Assembly: GCA_964561145.1 (NCBI GenBank)
Contig: CAZLNZ010000002.1
Location: forward strand, 100,068-164,067
Source: RUG14300 sp964561145
GTDB taxonomy: Bacteria; Bacillota; Clostridia; Christensenellales; CAG-1252
DNA length: 64,000 nucleotides
Reading direction: 5' to 3'
The notes beneath the pieces were generated by a model that saw only the letters and a list, made by a program, of their open reading frames with translations, did not search any database and was not told where the DNA came from. A program made the position numbers and the translations under genes. This document shows positions 9,019 through 18,299 of this stretch, in pieces. Within the stretch, counting starts at the first letter, position 1. The number at the start of each line of letters is the position of its first letter.

Positions 9019-10482
9019 TTATTTTTTCTCCGCCTGTATAGCAAGTTGCGCTCCGGTACCTTCATAAGCCCTTATGGTATAAGTTACACCGTTATAAACA
9101 AACTCTTGGTCTATGGTAAGCTTATCGCCTCTGGGTAGGTCATTAGAATTACCGATGGTTGCATTTCCCTCATAGGTGTAAATATGGAACCAGCTCCAAG
9201 GAGTCCCGATATAAGAAAGCTCTGTCAATTCAACTTTAAATTCAAAGTGTCCCTCTTCTTGAGATAGGTTATCCCAAAGCTTCGACTTCTTATCGCCCGA
9301 CGTTTCCTCATAATCACAATGTAGTTTTACGTCTTTGACTTCTTCTGCTACTGTTCCTTTTACATATAAATAAGGAGCCTTGCCCTCTTCGGTAATAACC
9401 CTAACCTCTTCAACGTCAAAGTTATAGAATTGGTAGTTGAGCTTAAGTATCTTGTTCCAAGACTTGAATTCATAAGTTACATTCTTATCCTTATACGTTT
9501 GCGACATATCGGCAGTGCTTTCCGATACTTCGAATAAGGAACCCGATCTGGAAGCCAATTTAATGTCATACCAAATACCGGCACCCGATTCTCCGCTCAT
9601 AACCTTGGATACGTCAAGGGTTGCTTCGAAGGAATCGCCCTTTTGTCCCGATACCTTGTCACCTACGATTTCCAATACTTTTCCGAGTTTTGTGTCCGCA
9701 CTATACAATTCGACAGCAACGTCTCCGTCACTTGCGAATTTACCGCTTACCTTCAATGTGGGAACGTTATTATCGTTTATCAAAGATACCCTGATGTCGG
9801 AATATGCATTTTCGACAGTGGTCAAAGGTGCGCTTACATACTTAACTATCCCGTTCTTTGCGGAAAGAACAACATAATAGTAAGGCATATCCTTATCCGG
9901 TGCAATATCGGTTGTAGAGTCTGCTTGCCAAATTTTAACGTTTTTAGCAACAAGTGAGGCACTGTCGTCAAAGGTTGATTTGCTGCTCTTATAAACCGAT
10001 TTACCGGTAGGATCGCAGAAAGAACTCCAGGAGGTTCCGTTTACAAAGTTATAGGTCAAAACAACGCTTGTATCGGTGGCAGTAATCGACGGTGCCATTT
10101 GAGGACGAGTCATAGGTATATAGGCAGAATTATCTCCGTCTACTATAAAGATGTAATATGAAGAATATTTGACCTCAGCCGTGAAATGGAACTTTCCATC
10201 TTCTATGGTGTAATCGATTGCCTTGTCGCTTTCTCTGATCTTATCGTAACGTGTGACATAGACCTTTGTATTATTAGAAGGTACGATATCGCTTATTACA
10301 ATAAAATCATAGGTGCTTGCGGCTAGTTGGGTAATATCGACTTTTGTTATTTCATAAGCGGTATATTTGGTTGCATGAAACAAGTTTGTGTTGACGTTGC
10401 CGGACTCATTACAAGCTACAAAGCTTACAAATAAAATCGCAACAAGAGATATAATCAATAATAACTTTAAACTCTTTTTCAT
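9019..10482 (-). CDS. Secreted lipoprotein carrying one copy of the operon's shared module
   Basis: About 487 residues. Start chosen at the ATG preceded by AAGGAGG; an upstream in-frame ATG lies inside the previous gene's end. The signal ends at a lipobox-like FVAC. The body consists of beta-rich segments I do not recognise, perhaps two or three Ig-like units. The last 120 residues (V-x-K-G, VKLHC, FEFKVEL, GTPWSWFHIYTY, DLPRGD, YTIRAYE) repeat the module found six times in the lipoprotein at 4317-7100. It lies between two GH30 genes. A role in binding the polysaccharide or glycolipid attacked by those enzymes is plausible but not shown. Confidence 0.7.
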   Translation of the reverse strand: MKKSLKLLLIISLVAILFVSFVACNESGNVNTNLFHATKYTAYEITKVDITQLAASTYDFIVISDIVPSNNTKVYVTRYDKIRESDKAIDYTIEDGKFHFTAEVKYSSYYIFIVDGDNSAYIPMTRPQMAPSITATDTSVVLTYNFVNGTSWSSFCDPTGKSVYKSSKSTFDDSASLVAKNVKIWQADSTTDIAPDKDMPYYYVVLSAKNGIVKYVSAPLTTVENAYSDIRVSLINDNNVPTLKVSGKFASDGDVAVELYSADTKLGKVLEIVGDKVSGQKGDSFEATLDVSKVMSGESGAGIWYDIKLASRSGSLFEVSESTADMSQTYKDKNVTYEFKSWNKILKLNYQFYNFDVEEVRVITEEGKAPYLYVKGTVAEEVKDVKLHCDYEETSGDKKSKLWDNLSQEEGHFEFKVELTELSYIGTPWSWFHIYTYEGNATIGNSNDLPRGDKLTIDQEFVYNGVTYTIRAYEGTGAQLAIQAEKK

Positions 10483-10492
10483 TTTAACCTCC

Positions 10493-11995
10493 TTAACAAA
10501 CAATGGTTACAACGGATTGAGGCTGTAGCTCAAAGCTGACCTTCTTTCCGTCAATTACGAAGTGAACGGTTTCCGAAAGCTGGTCGGAAATATTTACGGC
10601 TGAAATGATTATAGCACCATCTGCTCTATACAAGGCAACAGCTTGAATCTGAGAGTCGTTTGAAGAAATCGATTCCAAAACCTTGGGATAAACACCGTTT
10701 ATCGCATAGGCAAATTTGCTAACGTGAGCCATTGCATAATAGCCGCTACGCTTGGAATAATAGAATTCTCCGTCTTGATAATCTAAATCAAGAACACCGT
10801 AGCATTCGTTTCCGTGACGAACGGGTGTCGGAGAGCCGTCCGAGCGGAGCACATAGTTCCAAAACAGGGATGCGTTAAGACCATGGTTTAACGGCTCTAG
10901 AGTGGTATATCTTGCAGCATAGGCAAGATTGTTCGCAAAGTCGTTACTTCCCGAGTGCTCGGTAATCTCTGTCAAGAATACCAATTTATCGGAGAAATTC
11001 TCCTTAACGTAATCACAACCATCTGCAACCGTTGCAAGATTTACATCTGAATAACCGTGGAATGCAACTCCTGCAAATACATCACGAGTTTCCTCCTCCT
11101 CAAAAATAGCGTTAACATAATCAAGCGCAGTGTCATTGACGTTATGATCCCATCCCAAGAGCTTTACATCCAAGTCCTTCGCATTCAATCTATCGTTTAC
11201 CATTTGACCGATTTCAAGTGCCTGATACTCGTCAATGGTCATATGAGGATAGTCGATATTGTGAATCATGGGCTCGTTTATCAAGGACAAGTAGGAAATA
11301 TTAATTCCCTCTGCTTTGTAACTCTCAATAAATTTTACGAGATAATCTGCATAATAACCGTAACAACTCTCTTTTAATTCTCCACCCTGCAAACTTCCGG
11401 TTTGCTTCATCCAAGCAGGTGCAGACCAAGGACAAGCTATAATCTGTACATCGGGATTTATCGCAACAATTTTCTTTAATACGGAAATCAAATGAACGTC
11501 ATGTTCTAGTGAGAATTGGGCAAGTGTCGGATCAACCGCATTTCTATCGCTTAAGTCGTCACAAGTAAAAAATCCGTTCGTTTCTACATAGTCGCTTGCT
11601 CCTATAGGAATACGAATCATATTCATGCGAGCACCCTCTTCTCCGAATAACTCCTCAAGTACTTCGCTCGCTACATCTTCAGCACCGTCCTGCTCCAATA
11701 GATAAGCACTGGCATGGGTAAGGGTTGCACCGTATCCGTAAAAGGTCTGCAAAGCGTTTTTAGGGTTAACGGTAACGCTTACGCCGTATAAATCGTCATC
11801 CTCGGTATATTCCGAAAAAACAAGGGAGGTTTGTCTTGCCAACATCTTTGACATTGTTCCCGTTGTAACATATACATCGGCATAATCCCCGTTGCCTATT
11901 GAAACATTGACATCGGGATGTAGTTGGCAACCACAGAAGAAAACTGCGGTAATAGCCAATAAACAAATAAATGCTATTATTTTTTTTAATTTCAT
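10493..11995 (-). CDS. GH30-family glycoside hydrolase, cell-surface lipoprotein
   Basis: About 500 residues. I placed the start at the ATG after GGAGGAG; an earlier in-frame ATG overlaps the ABC ATPase gene. The signal peptide ends in FFCGC with the lipidated Cys at 23. The catalytic domain shows FYGYGATLT, CPWSAPAWMK, WDHN, acid/base Glu241 in LINEP and nucleophile Glu343 in FLTEIT. The domain ends in a beta sandwich after YYAMAHVSKF. It is clearly a second, divergent GH30. Being outside the cell it should make the first cut, releasing oligosaccharides for the binding protein and permeases upstream, while the soluble GH30 finishes inside. The exact substrate is not known. Confidence 0.87.
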   Translation of the reverse strand: MKLKKIIAFICLLAITAVFFCGCQLHPDVNVSIGNGDYADVYVTTGTMSKMLARQTSLVFSEYTEDDDLYGVSVTVNPKNALQTFYGYGATLTHASAYLLEQDGAEDVASEVLEELFGEEGARMNMIRIPIGASDYVETNGFFTCDDLSDRNAVDPTLAQFSLEHDVHLISVLKKIVAINPDVQIIACPWSAPAWMKQTGSLQGGELKESCYGYYADYLVKFIESYKAEGINISYLSLINEPMIHNIDYPHMTIDEYQALEIGQMVNDRLNAKDLDVKLLGWDHNVNDTALDYVNAIFEEEETRDVFAGVAFHGYSDVNLATVADGCDYVKENFSDKLVFLTEITEHSGSNDFANNLAYAARYTTLEPLNHGLNASLFWNYVLRSDGSPTPVRHGNECYGVLDLDYQDGEFYYSKRSGYYAMAHVSKFAYAINGVYPKVLESISSNDSQIQAVALYRADGAIIISAVNISDQLSETVHFVIDGKKVSFELQPQSVVTIVC

Positions 11996-12008
11996 ATGCT
12001 CCTCCAAA

Positions 12009-13838
12009 TTAAAAGAGTATTGTATCGGTGTTTTCCACAAGGACGCTTACATTATCAAGGTCGATAGCCAAGGTTACTACTTGATCATAGGGAAGCCCGC
12101 CCTTAACGAACAGACTCTTGGTACCTATAACGACCTCCGAGTACTCTATGTCACCAAAGTTTGCGACGCTTGCAACCCTTGCCTTAACGCAAGGATAGGG
12201 TTCGTTTTCCACCGCCAAACGGAGATTATCCATAGATATTTTCATATCAAAAGCTTTGCGGAAGATGTCGCGTCCTAAGCGGTACATCTTTTTATTAAAG
12301 TTATAAAAAGACTCCACTTCCACTCCCTCGATATTACAGAAATGCTTTTCTATGAGTTTATTACCTTCTTTTTCTCTTCGTTTGCTAAAGGTAAAGGTGA
12401 AGATTTCGCTGTCCTTAATAGCGGAAACTCTCCCTTCCCCGATTAACTCTAGCTTGCTTCCGATAAGCCCTAGAGTTTGTACTTCGTTAAAATCACCCTT
12501 TGCATAGAAGCGAACACCCTCCGCTTCAAGCATTGATACCTCCGCCTTTTCGACTTCAAGCTTCTTTACAAGTTTAAAGGGAATGTTTCCCTCGGTTATT
12601 GCATCATAGGGAACAACGACTTTTATTGCTCCATCGTCTATACTCTCAGCTTGAAGATTGGAAAGTACGACTTCTCCTCCTAAAATCTCAAGAATATTAC
12701 CCCTTTTGACTGCATCTACGGTAATTCTCTCAGAGTATTGAGGAAGTATCGTTTTTTCGGTAACGCTATCGAAAAGATGAAGTTCCTCCATATCGGCAAA
12801 GAGAGCTATCTCTTGTCCGACAAGATGCTCGCCCGATTTACCATAACCGATAATTTCTTTTTCGTTTGCCTCTGCATATACCACGGTATGAGTGCAAAGT
12901 TCCTCGGATACTACAACCTTTCCGGAAAGCTCTATATCGCTTTGCTTTTTTCTTGTAGTAGAAATATGCTCGGGACGTATTCCCAAAATCACCTTTTTTC
13001 CGCGAACCTTAAAATCTTCGTCAAGTCGTAATATTTGTTCCTCGTTAAGAGGGAATCGTCCAACCTTAGTGTTAACACAAATATCATCACCGACTTCTAT
13101 CTCTCCCTCCAAAAAATTCATTTGAGGAGTACCTAAAAAGCCTGCCACGAATTTATTTGCAGGATAACGATAAAGGCTCTTAGGCGAACCGACCTGCATT
13201 ATTTCACCTGCTTGCATAACTACGATCTTATCACCCATTGTCATTGCCTCGGTTTGGTCATGGGTAACGTAAATAAAAGTTGCGCCGAGCCTGTCATGAA
13301 GAGCGAGTATTTCGCTACGCATTTTGTTTCTCAACTTTGCATCGAGGTTTGAAAGGGGTTCGTCCAACAAGAACAGATCGGGATTACGAACGATTGCTCT
13401 TCCCAACGCAACACGCTGTCTTTGTCCGCCGGAAAGTTGAGAGGGTCTACGCTTAAGATAATCTGTAAGGCTTAAAAGGTGTGCAACCTCCTCTACCTTT
13501 TGTTTTATTACCTCCTTGTCGACACCGTGCATTCTTAATCCGAAGGATATGTTGTCGTAGACGCTCATATTCGGGAAAAGTGCATAGCTTTGGAATACCA
13601 TAGAAATGTTACGATCCTTTGCAGGCAAACCGTTGACAAGTCTGTCTCCTATGTAAATATCTCCCGAGGTTATTTTTTCAAGTCCTGCAATCATTCTCAA
13701 TGCAGTACTCTTTCCACAACCGGAGGGACCTACAAACACTACAAACTCCTTATCCTCAACGTCAAGGCAGAAGTCCTTTAGGGCGTGAACTCCGCCCTCG
13801 TATATTTTATTTGCGTGAAATAGTTTTAATCCTGCCAT
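12009..13838 (-). CDS. Sugar ABC transporter ATPase (MsmK/UgpC type) with a long C-terminal extension
   Basis: A 609-residue ATPase that powers the two permeases upstream. Walker A GPSGCGKST (37-45), the Q-loop in VFQSYAL, signature LSGGQRQR (135-142), Walker B LLDEP (157-161) and switch His193 are all intact. A TOBE-like region follows to about residue 350. Normal MsmK-type proteins end near residue 370; this one has about 240 further residues with a second TOBE-like stretch near the end (VKARVASVANFGD). The extension is in frame with no sign of frameshift. It could be a regulatory sensor. Many relatives use one shared ATPase for several transporters; here it lies in the operon, five bases after the permease gene. 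Confidence 0.9.
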   Translation of the reverse strand: MAGLKLFHANKIYEGGVHALKDFCLDVEDKEFVVFVGPSGCGKSTALRMIAGLEKITSGDIYIGDRLVNGLPAKDRNISMVFQSYALFPNMSVYDNISFGLRMHGVDKEVIKQKVEEVAHLLSLTDYLKRRPSQLSGGQRQRVALGRAIVRNPDLFLLDEPLSNLDAKLRNKMRSEILALHDRLGATFIYVTHDQTEAMTMGDKIVVMQAGEIMQVGSPKSLYRYPANKFVAGFLGTPQMNFLEGEIEVGDDICVNTKVGRFPLNEEQILRLDEDFKVRGKKVILGIRPEHISTTRKKQSDIELSGKVVVSEELCTHTVVYAEANEKEIIGYGKSGEHLVGQEIALFADMEELHLFDSVTEKTILPQYSERITVDAVKRGNILEILGGEVVLSNLQAESIDDGAIKVVVPYDAITEGNIPFKLVKKLEVEKAEVSMLEAEGVRFYAKGDFNEVQTLGLIGSKLELIGEGRVSAIKDSEIFTFTFSKRREKEGNKLIEKHFCNIEGVEVESFYNFNKKMYRLGRDIFRKAFDMKISMDNLRLAVENEPYPCVKARVASVANFGDIEYSEVVIGTKSLFVKGGLPYDQVVTLAIDLDNVSVLVENTDTILF

Positions 13839-13842
13839 ACGA

Positions 13843-14769
13843 TTATCCCTTTACGGCTCCCGCTTGAGTGCCGCCTATAATGAATTTTTGTAATAAGAAG
13901 AACGCTATTATCATCGGTGCCGATACAATTACGGCACCTGCTAGAGTTGCAGGGAACATTTCAACGTCAAAACCTCCGTTTCTCATAAGCGTACCTAACG
14001 ACATTGCCAAAGTGTAATTTTCTTCGGAATCGAGTACAATCAAGGGCCACAAATAATTGTTGTAGTTCCACATAAAAGTGGAAATCCCCAATACAATGAG
14101 CATCGGCTTGACAATTGGTAAACAGATTTTAAAGAATACCCTAAACGAACCTGCTCCGTCTATAAATGCCGCCTCCTCTATTTCCCTTTCTACAGCCATA
14201 AATTGCTGTCTTAATAGGAAAATGTTGTATACGCTCATCAAGAAAGGTAGTATTAACGCAAGAATATTGTCATACAAACCCAGCTCGTTTATGATGATGA
14301 AGTTAGGAATAAGCATTACGCAACCGGGAACCATCATAGATGTCAGTGAAAACATAAATATTTTATCACGACCTATGAATCTCATTCTTGCAAAGGCATA
14401 TGCCGATAATGCGTTCAAAAACAGATTGCAGAAGGTGTTTACAACGCATACAATCATAGTATTTAAAAATACGGTAGGAATATTCAATTCCTTCCAAGCA
14501 GTTACGTAATTGTCAAACACAAAATGTATTTGTCCTGCTTGGTTTCTAGGTAAAAAGGAGAATTTCTGAAAGGCAGACGGTTCCTTAAAGGAGGAAAGTA
14601 TCAACCAAACGTAAGGAACTATGAACAACAAAGTTATAAATATCAGTGCCATATACACGAAGGTTCTCCCGGCTATTTGCTTCGGGCTATAGCGTTTGTC
14701 GAATTTAAGCTTTCCGTATTTTACGGGAGCGTTTGGCTCTTGGAGATGAAAATTATCTATTGTTGACAT
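13843..14769 (-). CDS. Carbohydrate ABC transporter permease, MalG/UgpE type
   Basis: A 308-residue inner-membrane permease with six predicted helices, the first at about residues 36-56. The EAA loop that touches the ATPase reads EEAAFIDGAGSFRVFFKICLP, standard for CUT1 sugar importers. It starts 13 bases inside the end of the partner permease gene, with AGGAGG about ten bases ahead, so the two subunits are co-translated and should form a heterodimer. The C-terminus ends in GGTQAGAVKG, typical of MalG-like proteins. Confidence 0.92.
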   Translation of the reverse strand: MSTIDNFHLQEPNAPVKYGKLKFDKRYSPKQIAGRTFVYMALIFITLLFIVPYVWLILSSFKEPSAFQKFSFLPRNQAGQIHFVFDNYVTAWKELNIPTVFLNTMIVCVVNTFCNLFLNALSAYAFARMRFIGRDKIFMFSLTSMMVPGCVMLIPNFIIINELGLYDNILALILPFLMSVYNIFLLRQQFMAVEREIEEAAFIDGAGSFRVFFKICLPIVKPMLIVLGISTFMWNYNNYLWPLIVLDSEENYTLAMSLGTLMRNGGFDVEMFPATLAGAVIVSAPMIIAFFLLQKFIIGGTQAGAVKG

Positions 14770-15734
14770 TCGGAAACACCTCCTTTTTCAGATTTTTGAA
14801 GCTTAGTCTTAATAAATGTCTTAAGTCTTCCCTGTTTTTTCGAACGAGGCATAGAGTCTTGAGGCATCGTCTTAAATTGTATTGCGGTGAATACTAATAT
14901 AATTAAGAACACCACGAACGACATCGCAGAACCAATGCCTAGGTGACCATTGGTTATCGATTGCTCGTATACACCGTAAATTACGGTAAAGGTGCTATTC
15001 GATGCACCGCCTTTACCTGTCAATAAGTACATTTGCTCAAAAGCTTGGAATCCTCCGATTATACCGGTAATCAAGAAGAAGAACACGGTTGGCATTACTC
15101 CGGGAACTGTTATACTCCAAAACTGTTTAAAGCTGTTAGCACCCTCGATTGATGCCGCCTCGTACAACGATTGATCGATATTCTTCATTGCCGAGAGCAT
15201 AATAAGCGTGTTGTATCCCAAGCCTCCCCATACCGACATAATCGCAAGGGTAACAAGGTTTAATCCGGGTGTACCCAAGAAGTTGATATTGGTGCCAAGG
15301 ATCTCGTTTATCAAGCCATAGGAGGGATCCAGCATATACCTCCACAGTGTCATTATTGCAACGCCTACGGTTACCGAGGGAATATAAAATGCAGTTTTAA
15401 AGAACTTTTCACCCTTGATTTTTGTGTTAAGAAGGGCGGAAACCACAAGAGATAATAAAATATTAAGGGGAACCGTCAATAAAATATACTCAACCGTAAC
15501 AAGAATCGATTTTCCGAAAAAGTCATACAAGTGCTCCTCGTTAAGGATAATTGATCTATAGTTTTCCAAACCCACCCAGATTGCAGGATTTAGACCGTCG
15601 TAATCCATAAAACTAATTACGAAGGCAATAATCATCGGTGCAAGCTGGAACACCAAAAAGTACACTATCAGAGGTGCTACAAATAATAATCCTTTTGCAT
15701 TTCTTTTAAGTGTTACCTTCGTTTTCTGTTTCAT
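14757..15734 (-). CDS. Carbohydrate ABC transporter permease, MalF/UgpA type
   Basis: A 325-residue permease, the partner of the MalG-type subunit. It has six hydrophobic helices and an EAA loop, YEAASIEGANSFKQFWSITVP. The start ATG overlaps the stop of the binding-protein gene in an ATGA arrangement and has only a weak ribosome binding site, so it depends on translational coupling. The C-terminal tail is basic and glutamine/lysine-rich. CUT1 family transporters of this form import di- and oligosaccharides. Confidence 0.92.
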   Translation of the reverse strand: MKQKTKVTLKRNAKGLLFVAPLIVYFLVFQLAPMIIAFVISFMDYDGLNPAIWVGLENYRSIILNEEHLYDFFGKSILVTVEYILLTVPLNILLSLVVSALLNTKIKGEKFFKTAFYIPSVTVGVAIMTLWRYMLDPSYGLINEILGTNINFLGTPGLNLVTLAIMSVWGGLGYNTLIMLSAMKNIDQSLYEAASIEGANSFKQFWSITVPGVMPTVFFFLITGIIGGFQAFEQMYLLTGKGGASNSTFTVIYGVYEQSITNGHLGIGSAMSFVVFLIILVFTAIQFKTMPQDSMPRSKKQGRLKTFIKTKLQKSEKGGVSECQQ

Positions 15735-17005
15735 TTTTGTGCTTTATTAATAACAGTTTGTGCTTGTTTCTTAGCATAAGTTAAAGATTCTTGGATATCC
15801 TTACCGTCATCGATAATATTAGCAAGACCTTGTGCAAGATAAATATCATTTACTTCGATCCAACCTTTAACTACGGGACGAGCGGAAACGGTATCGAGTT
15901 GCTTTAATACAACCGCCATAATCTCTTGAAGTTTAGCGGAATAAGCCTCTCCGGTGATAGGATCGTTTGTACGAACCTTAGCAAATTTCTTTACGGCAGA
16001 GAAGTTGTTATAAATTGCCTTATCTACATTTTCCTCTCTCAATAAGAACTTAACAAGAGCCTTTGCATTATCTATTTGGGAAGACCCCTTGTAGATAGCA
16101 ATATTCTCACCGCCGATATTTGAGTAACATTTACCATCTTTCTCCGCGGGAATAAAGAGTGTTGCTCCAAGATTTTCTTCACACCAAGTAGGATTGCTTG
16201 AAAAATCAGTATAGATATCCGAATTATGAGCAAGCACGTACATTATATCGCCGTTAGTAAATGCGTTTGACGAGTCACGAATGGTTTTGGGTGATTTTGC
16301 ATAGAGATTAACGAGCATTTGTGCAGCCTTAACTCCGTTTGCATCGTCGAAAGTAACCGTTGTACCGTCGATCATTTCTCCGCCTGCACTCTTCAAGAAA
16401 GCTTGAAAATACCAAGAAGCGTAACCACCGCTACTTATTCCGCCAAACAATGCCTTACCTGTAGGCACTTCTGTGTTAATCCATTCATTCCAATCACCGG
16501 GAACGTTTTTAACAAGAGATTTGTTATATAAAAGAACGCTTGTGGTAAGAGAGAAGGGAACCGCCATTATTTTGTTTTGATATGTTACGGTGTCCACCGC
16601 GCAATCATAGAAATCGGAAAGCTTTAAGCCCTCTTCACCCTCTTCTGCAAAGAAACCTGTAGTCAAATCCAAGCATTGCTCTACCCAGTCTGCAAGAACA
16701 GGTTGGTCGAGGAAAAATACATCGGGCTTGTTTTTCTCAGTCTTAAAGTTTGTCTTTAACTTTGTATTATAGTCATCCTTTGTTACAAAGGTGATCTTAA
16801 CCTTTATACCGGTTTCCTCGGTAAACTCGGCGATCATGTTCTTGTAAATATCTTTTGCTTTATTGCTGGTAGGAGCATATACCATTAGTTTGAGAGTGCC
16901 ATCTGACGATGAGCCACCGCCTGTTTCGCCACAGGCAACTAAAAAGGTTGACAATGCGCTTAAGAGCATTATTACGGTTAACAGGATTGCTATCTTGCGT
17001 TTCAT
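15731..17005 (-). CDS. Sugar-binding lipoprotein of the ABC transporter
   Basis: A 424-residue extracellular solute-binding protein, family 1 type. The signal ends in lipobox-like TFLVAC, followed by a Gly/Ser linker. The body starts with LKLMVYAPTS and contains PDVFFLDQP and the MAVPF segment seen in maltose-binding-like proteins. GGENIAIYKGS and ALVKFLL follow near the C-terminal lobe, as in other members. ACGGAGG stands ahead of the ATG. As first transport gene after the regulator it should be the most abundant product of the operon and decides which oligosaccharide enters. The ligand is presumably a product of the lipoprotein GH30. Confidence 0.9.
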   Translation of the reverse strand: MKRKIAILLTVIMLLSALSTFLVACGETGGGSSSDGTLKLMVYAPTSNKAKDIYKNMIAEFTEETGIKVKITFVTKDDYNTKLKTNFKTEKNKPDVFFLDQPVLADWVEQCLDLTTGFFAEEGEEGLKLSDFYDCAVDTVTYQNKIMAVPFSLTTSVLLYNKSLVKNVPGDWNEWINTEVPTGKALFGGISSGGYASWYFQAFLKSAGGEMIDGTTVTFDDANGVKAAQMLVNLYAKSPKTIRDSSNAFTNGDIMYVLAHNSDIYTDFSSNPTWCEENLGATLFIPAEKDGKCYSNIGGENIAIYKGSSQIDNAKALVKFLLREENVDKAIYNNFSAVKKFAKVRTNDPITGEAYSAKLQEIMAVVLKQLDTVSARPVVKGWIEVNDIYLAQGLANIIDDGKDIQESLTYAKKQAQTVINKAQK

Positions 17006-17017
17006 AAAAACCTCCGT

Positions 17018-17971
17018 TTAAGCCGATTCGCCAATTATAAGCGTCGGTAATATTTTTATTTGTTGCGGTTCTTTTCCGCTTATTATTTCCATCAACACGT
17101 CTGCAAGTTTTTCTCCGACCTCAAAAAGGGGTTGCTTTACCGTAGTAAGCTTGGGACTTGCTATGTTTTCGTGACCGAAGCCGTCAAATCCTACAACGGC
17201 TATATCTTTGGGAACGGATAAGCCCATTTCTCTAATGGCTCTGATACACCCTATAGCCATAGTATCCGTTGCACATACGATTGCATCTATATCTCTATTT
17301 CTCTCAAGCAAACGTTTGGTACAATCGTAACCGCCCTTCTCATTGACGTCGTCAATCTCTATAAGATTCTCGTCGACATCTACACTGTGTCTCTTCAACA
17401 CATCCTTGTACGCATTCAATCTTTCAATTGCGTAATGCATATATTGAGGTGCGGCAACTGCGGCTATGCGTTTATACCCTTTTTCCACCAGGTATTCCAC
17501 AATTAAGGCTTCCCCGTTATAGTTATCAACGTCTACCCAAGCGGAGAAATCATCACTGTTTCCGTATAGAACTATAGGCTTGTCGATTTTTTCCGATTGA
17601 AGCACGCTTGTCTGTTCCTTTTCCGATAATCCCATTACGATTATACCGTCAAAGCTCTCATTCACAGGAAGGGATCTACTTAAAAGAAAGGAATAACCTC
17701 GCTTTCCAAGTCTCTCCCCTATTGCCGTAACGGTTTGAGAAACAAATTGCTCGGTTGCGGATAACTCCTTGGGAATGTAGACAAATATAATATTTGTTCT
17801 CTTCAGTGCAAGGGATCTTGCAACATTGTTGGGGCGGTAATTGAGTCTTTCTGCCGCTGCCAATATTTTAGAGCGAGTTTCAGGCTTAACCTTCTCGGGA
17901 CTGTTCAACGCCCTAGAGACCGTCATGAGAGAGTAACCTGTTTCTTTTGCTATGTCCGCTATGGTGTTCAT
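17018..17971 (-). CDS. LacI-family transcriptional regulator of the GH30 operon
   Basis: A 317-residue LacI/GalR protein. The N-terminal helix-turn-helix (TIADIAKETGYSLMTVSRAL) and hinge (NYRPNNVARSL) are complete, followed by a periplasmic-binding-like sensor domain with DGIIVMG and AVVGFDGF. It is the first gene of the operon, 12 bases before the binding-protein gene, and a near-perfect LacI-type operator lies in its own leader, so autoregulation is likely. The effector is probably the imported sugar. The start is fixed by AAGGAG ahead of the ATG. Confidence 0.92.
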   Translation of the reverse strand: MNTIADIAKETGYSLMTVSRALNSPEKVKPETRSKILAAAERLNYRPNNVARSLALKRTNIIFVYIPKELSATEQFVSQTVTAIGERLGKRGYSFLLSRSLPVNESFDGIIVMGLSEKEQTSVLQSEKIDKPIVLYGNSDDFSAWVDVDNYNGEALIVEYLVEKGYKRIAAVAAPQYMHYAIERLNAYKDVLKRHSVDVDENLIEIDDVNEKGGYDCTKRLLERNRDIDAIVCATDTMAIGCIRAIREMGLSVPKDIAVVGFDGFGHENIASPKLTTVKQPLFEVGEKLADVLMEIISGKEPQQIKILPTLIIGESA

Positions 17972-18238
17972 AAATCTCCTTATACAATAATACCGCTTTT
18001 TAGCCGTTGGCTGAAGGTTTGCGATCGCCTTTGTCTTCCGATTTTATATTTGCTCAAAAAGGTTTTTACGGAGGTGCCCGAGAATGATTAGTAAAAACTC
18101 GGGCAATAGAGAACAAAAATTTAAAAAAGGAGGGATTCTCTTTCTCCGCAACAAAACCTTAATGGTTTTGTCTTATCGTTATTAAAAATGTTAGCGTTAA
18201 CATTTTTAGATGAAACAACAGAAAAGATATTTTCATCT
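17972..18238 (-). promoter_or_regulatory. Structured 5' leader of the GH30 operon mRNA
   Basis: About 265 bases separate the predicted transcription start from the lacI-type ATG. On the minus strand the leader holds an 8-bp hairpin (18151-18158 with 18164-18171), a CCCTCC-plus-U run, and a 7-bp hairpin GCCCGAG/CTCGGGC (18076-18082 with 18098-18104). None has a proper U-tract, so I do not call a terminator. The CCCTCC run could mask a ribosome binding site. No known riboswitch was recognised. Confidence 0.45.
18183..18208. promoter_or_regulatory. LacI-type operator
   Basis: A 26-bp palindrome centred on a CG step between 18195 and 18196, with core AATGTTAGC-GTTAACATT and only one mismatched pair. 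The central CpG and A/T arms are typical of LacI/GalR sites. It lies about 30-55 bases after the predicted transcription start, so a bound repressor would act as a roadblock. Confidence 0.8.
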
Positions 18239-18244
18239 ATTATC

Positions 18245-18273
18245 ATTATTTCACATATTCTCTCTTTTGTCAA
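18245..18273 (-). promoter_or_regulatory. Promoter of the GH30 / ABC operon
   Basis: Minus strand: TTGACA (18268-18273), 17-base spacer, AATAAT (18245-18250). A 9-bp inverted repeat TAGATGAAA/TTTCATCTA (18207-18215 and 18231-18239) covers the expected start site, next to the operator. Confidence 0.75.
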
Positions 18274-18299
18274 TACCCAATTTTAGAGAATTTACTGTA

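Noticed and set aside
18076..18104. Terminator in the leader of the GH30 operon
   Set aside because: The stem is good but no U-run follows on the minus strand.
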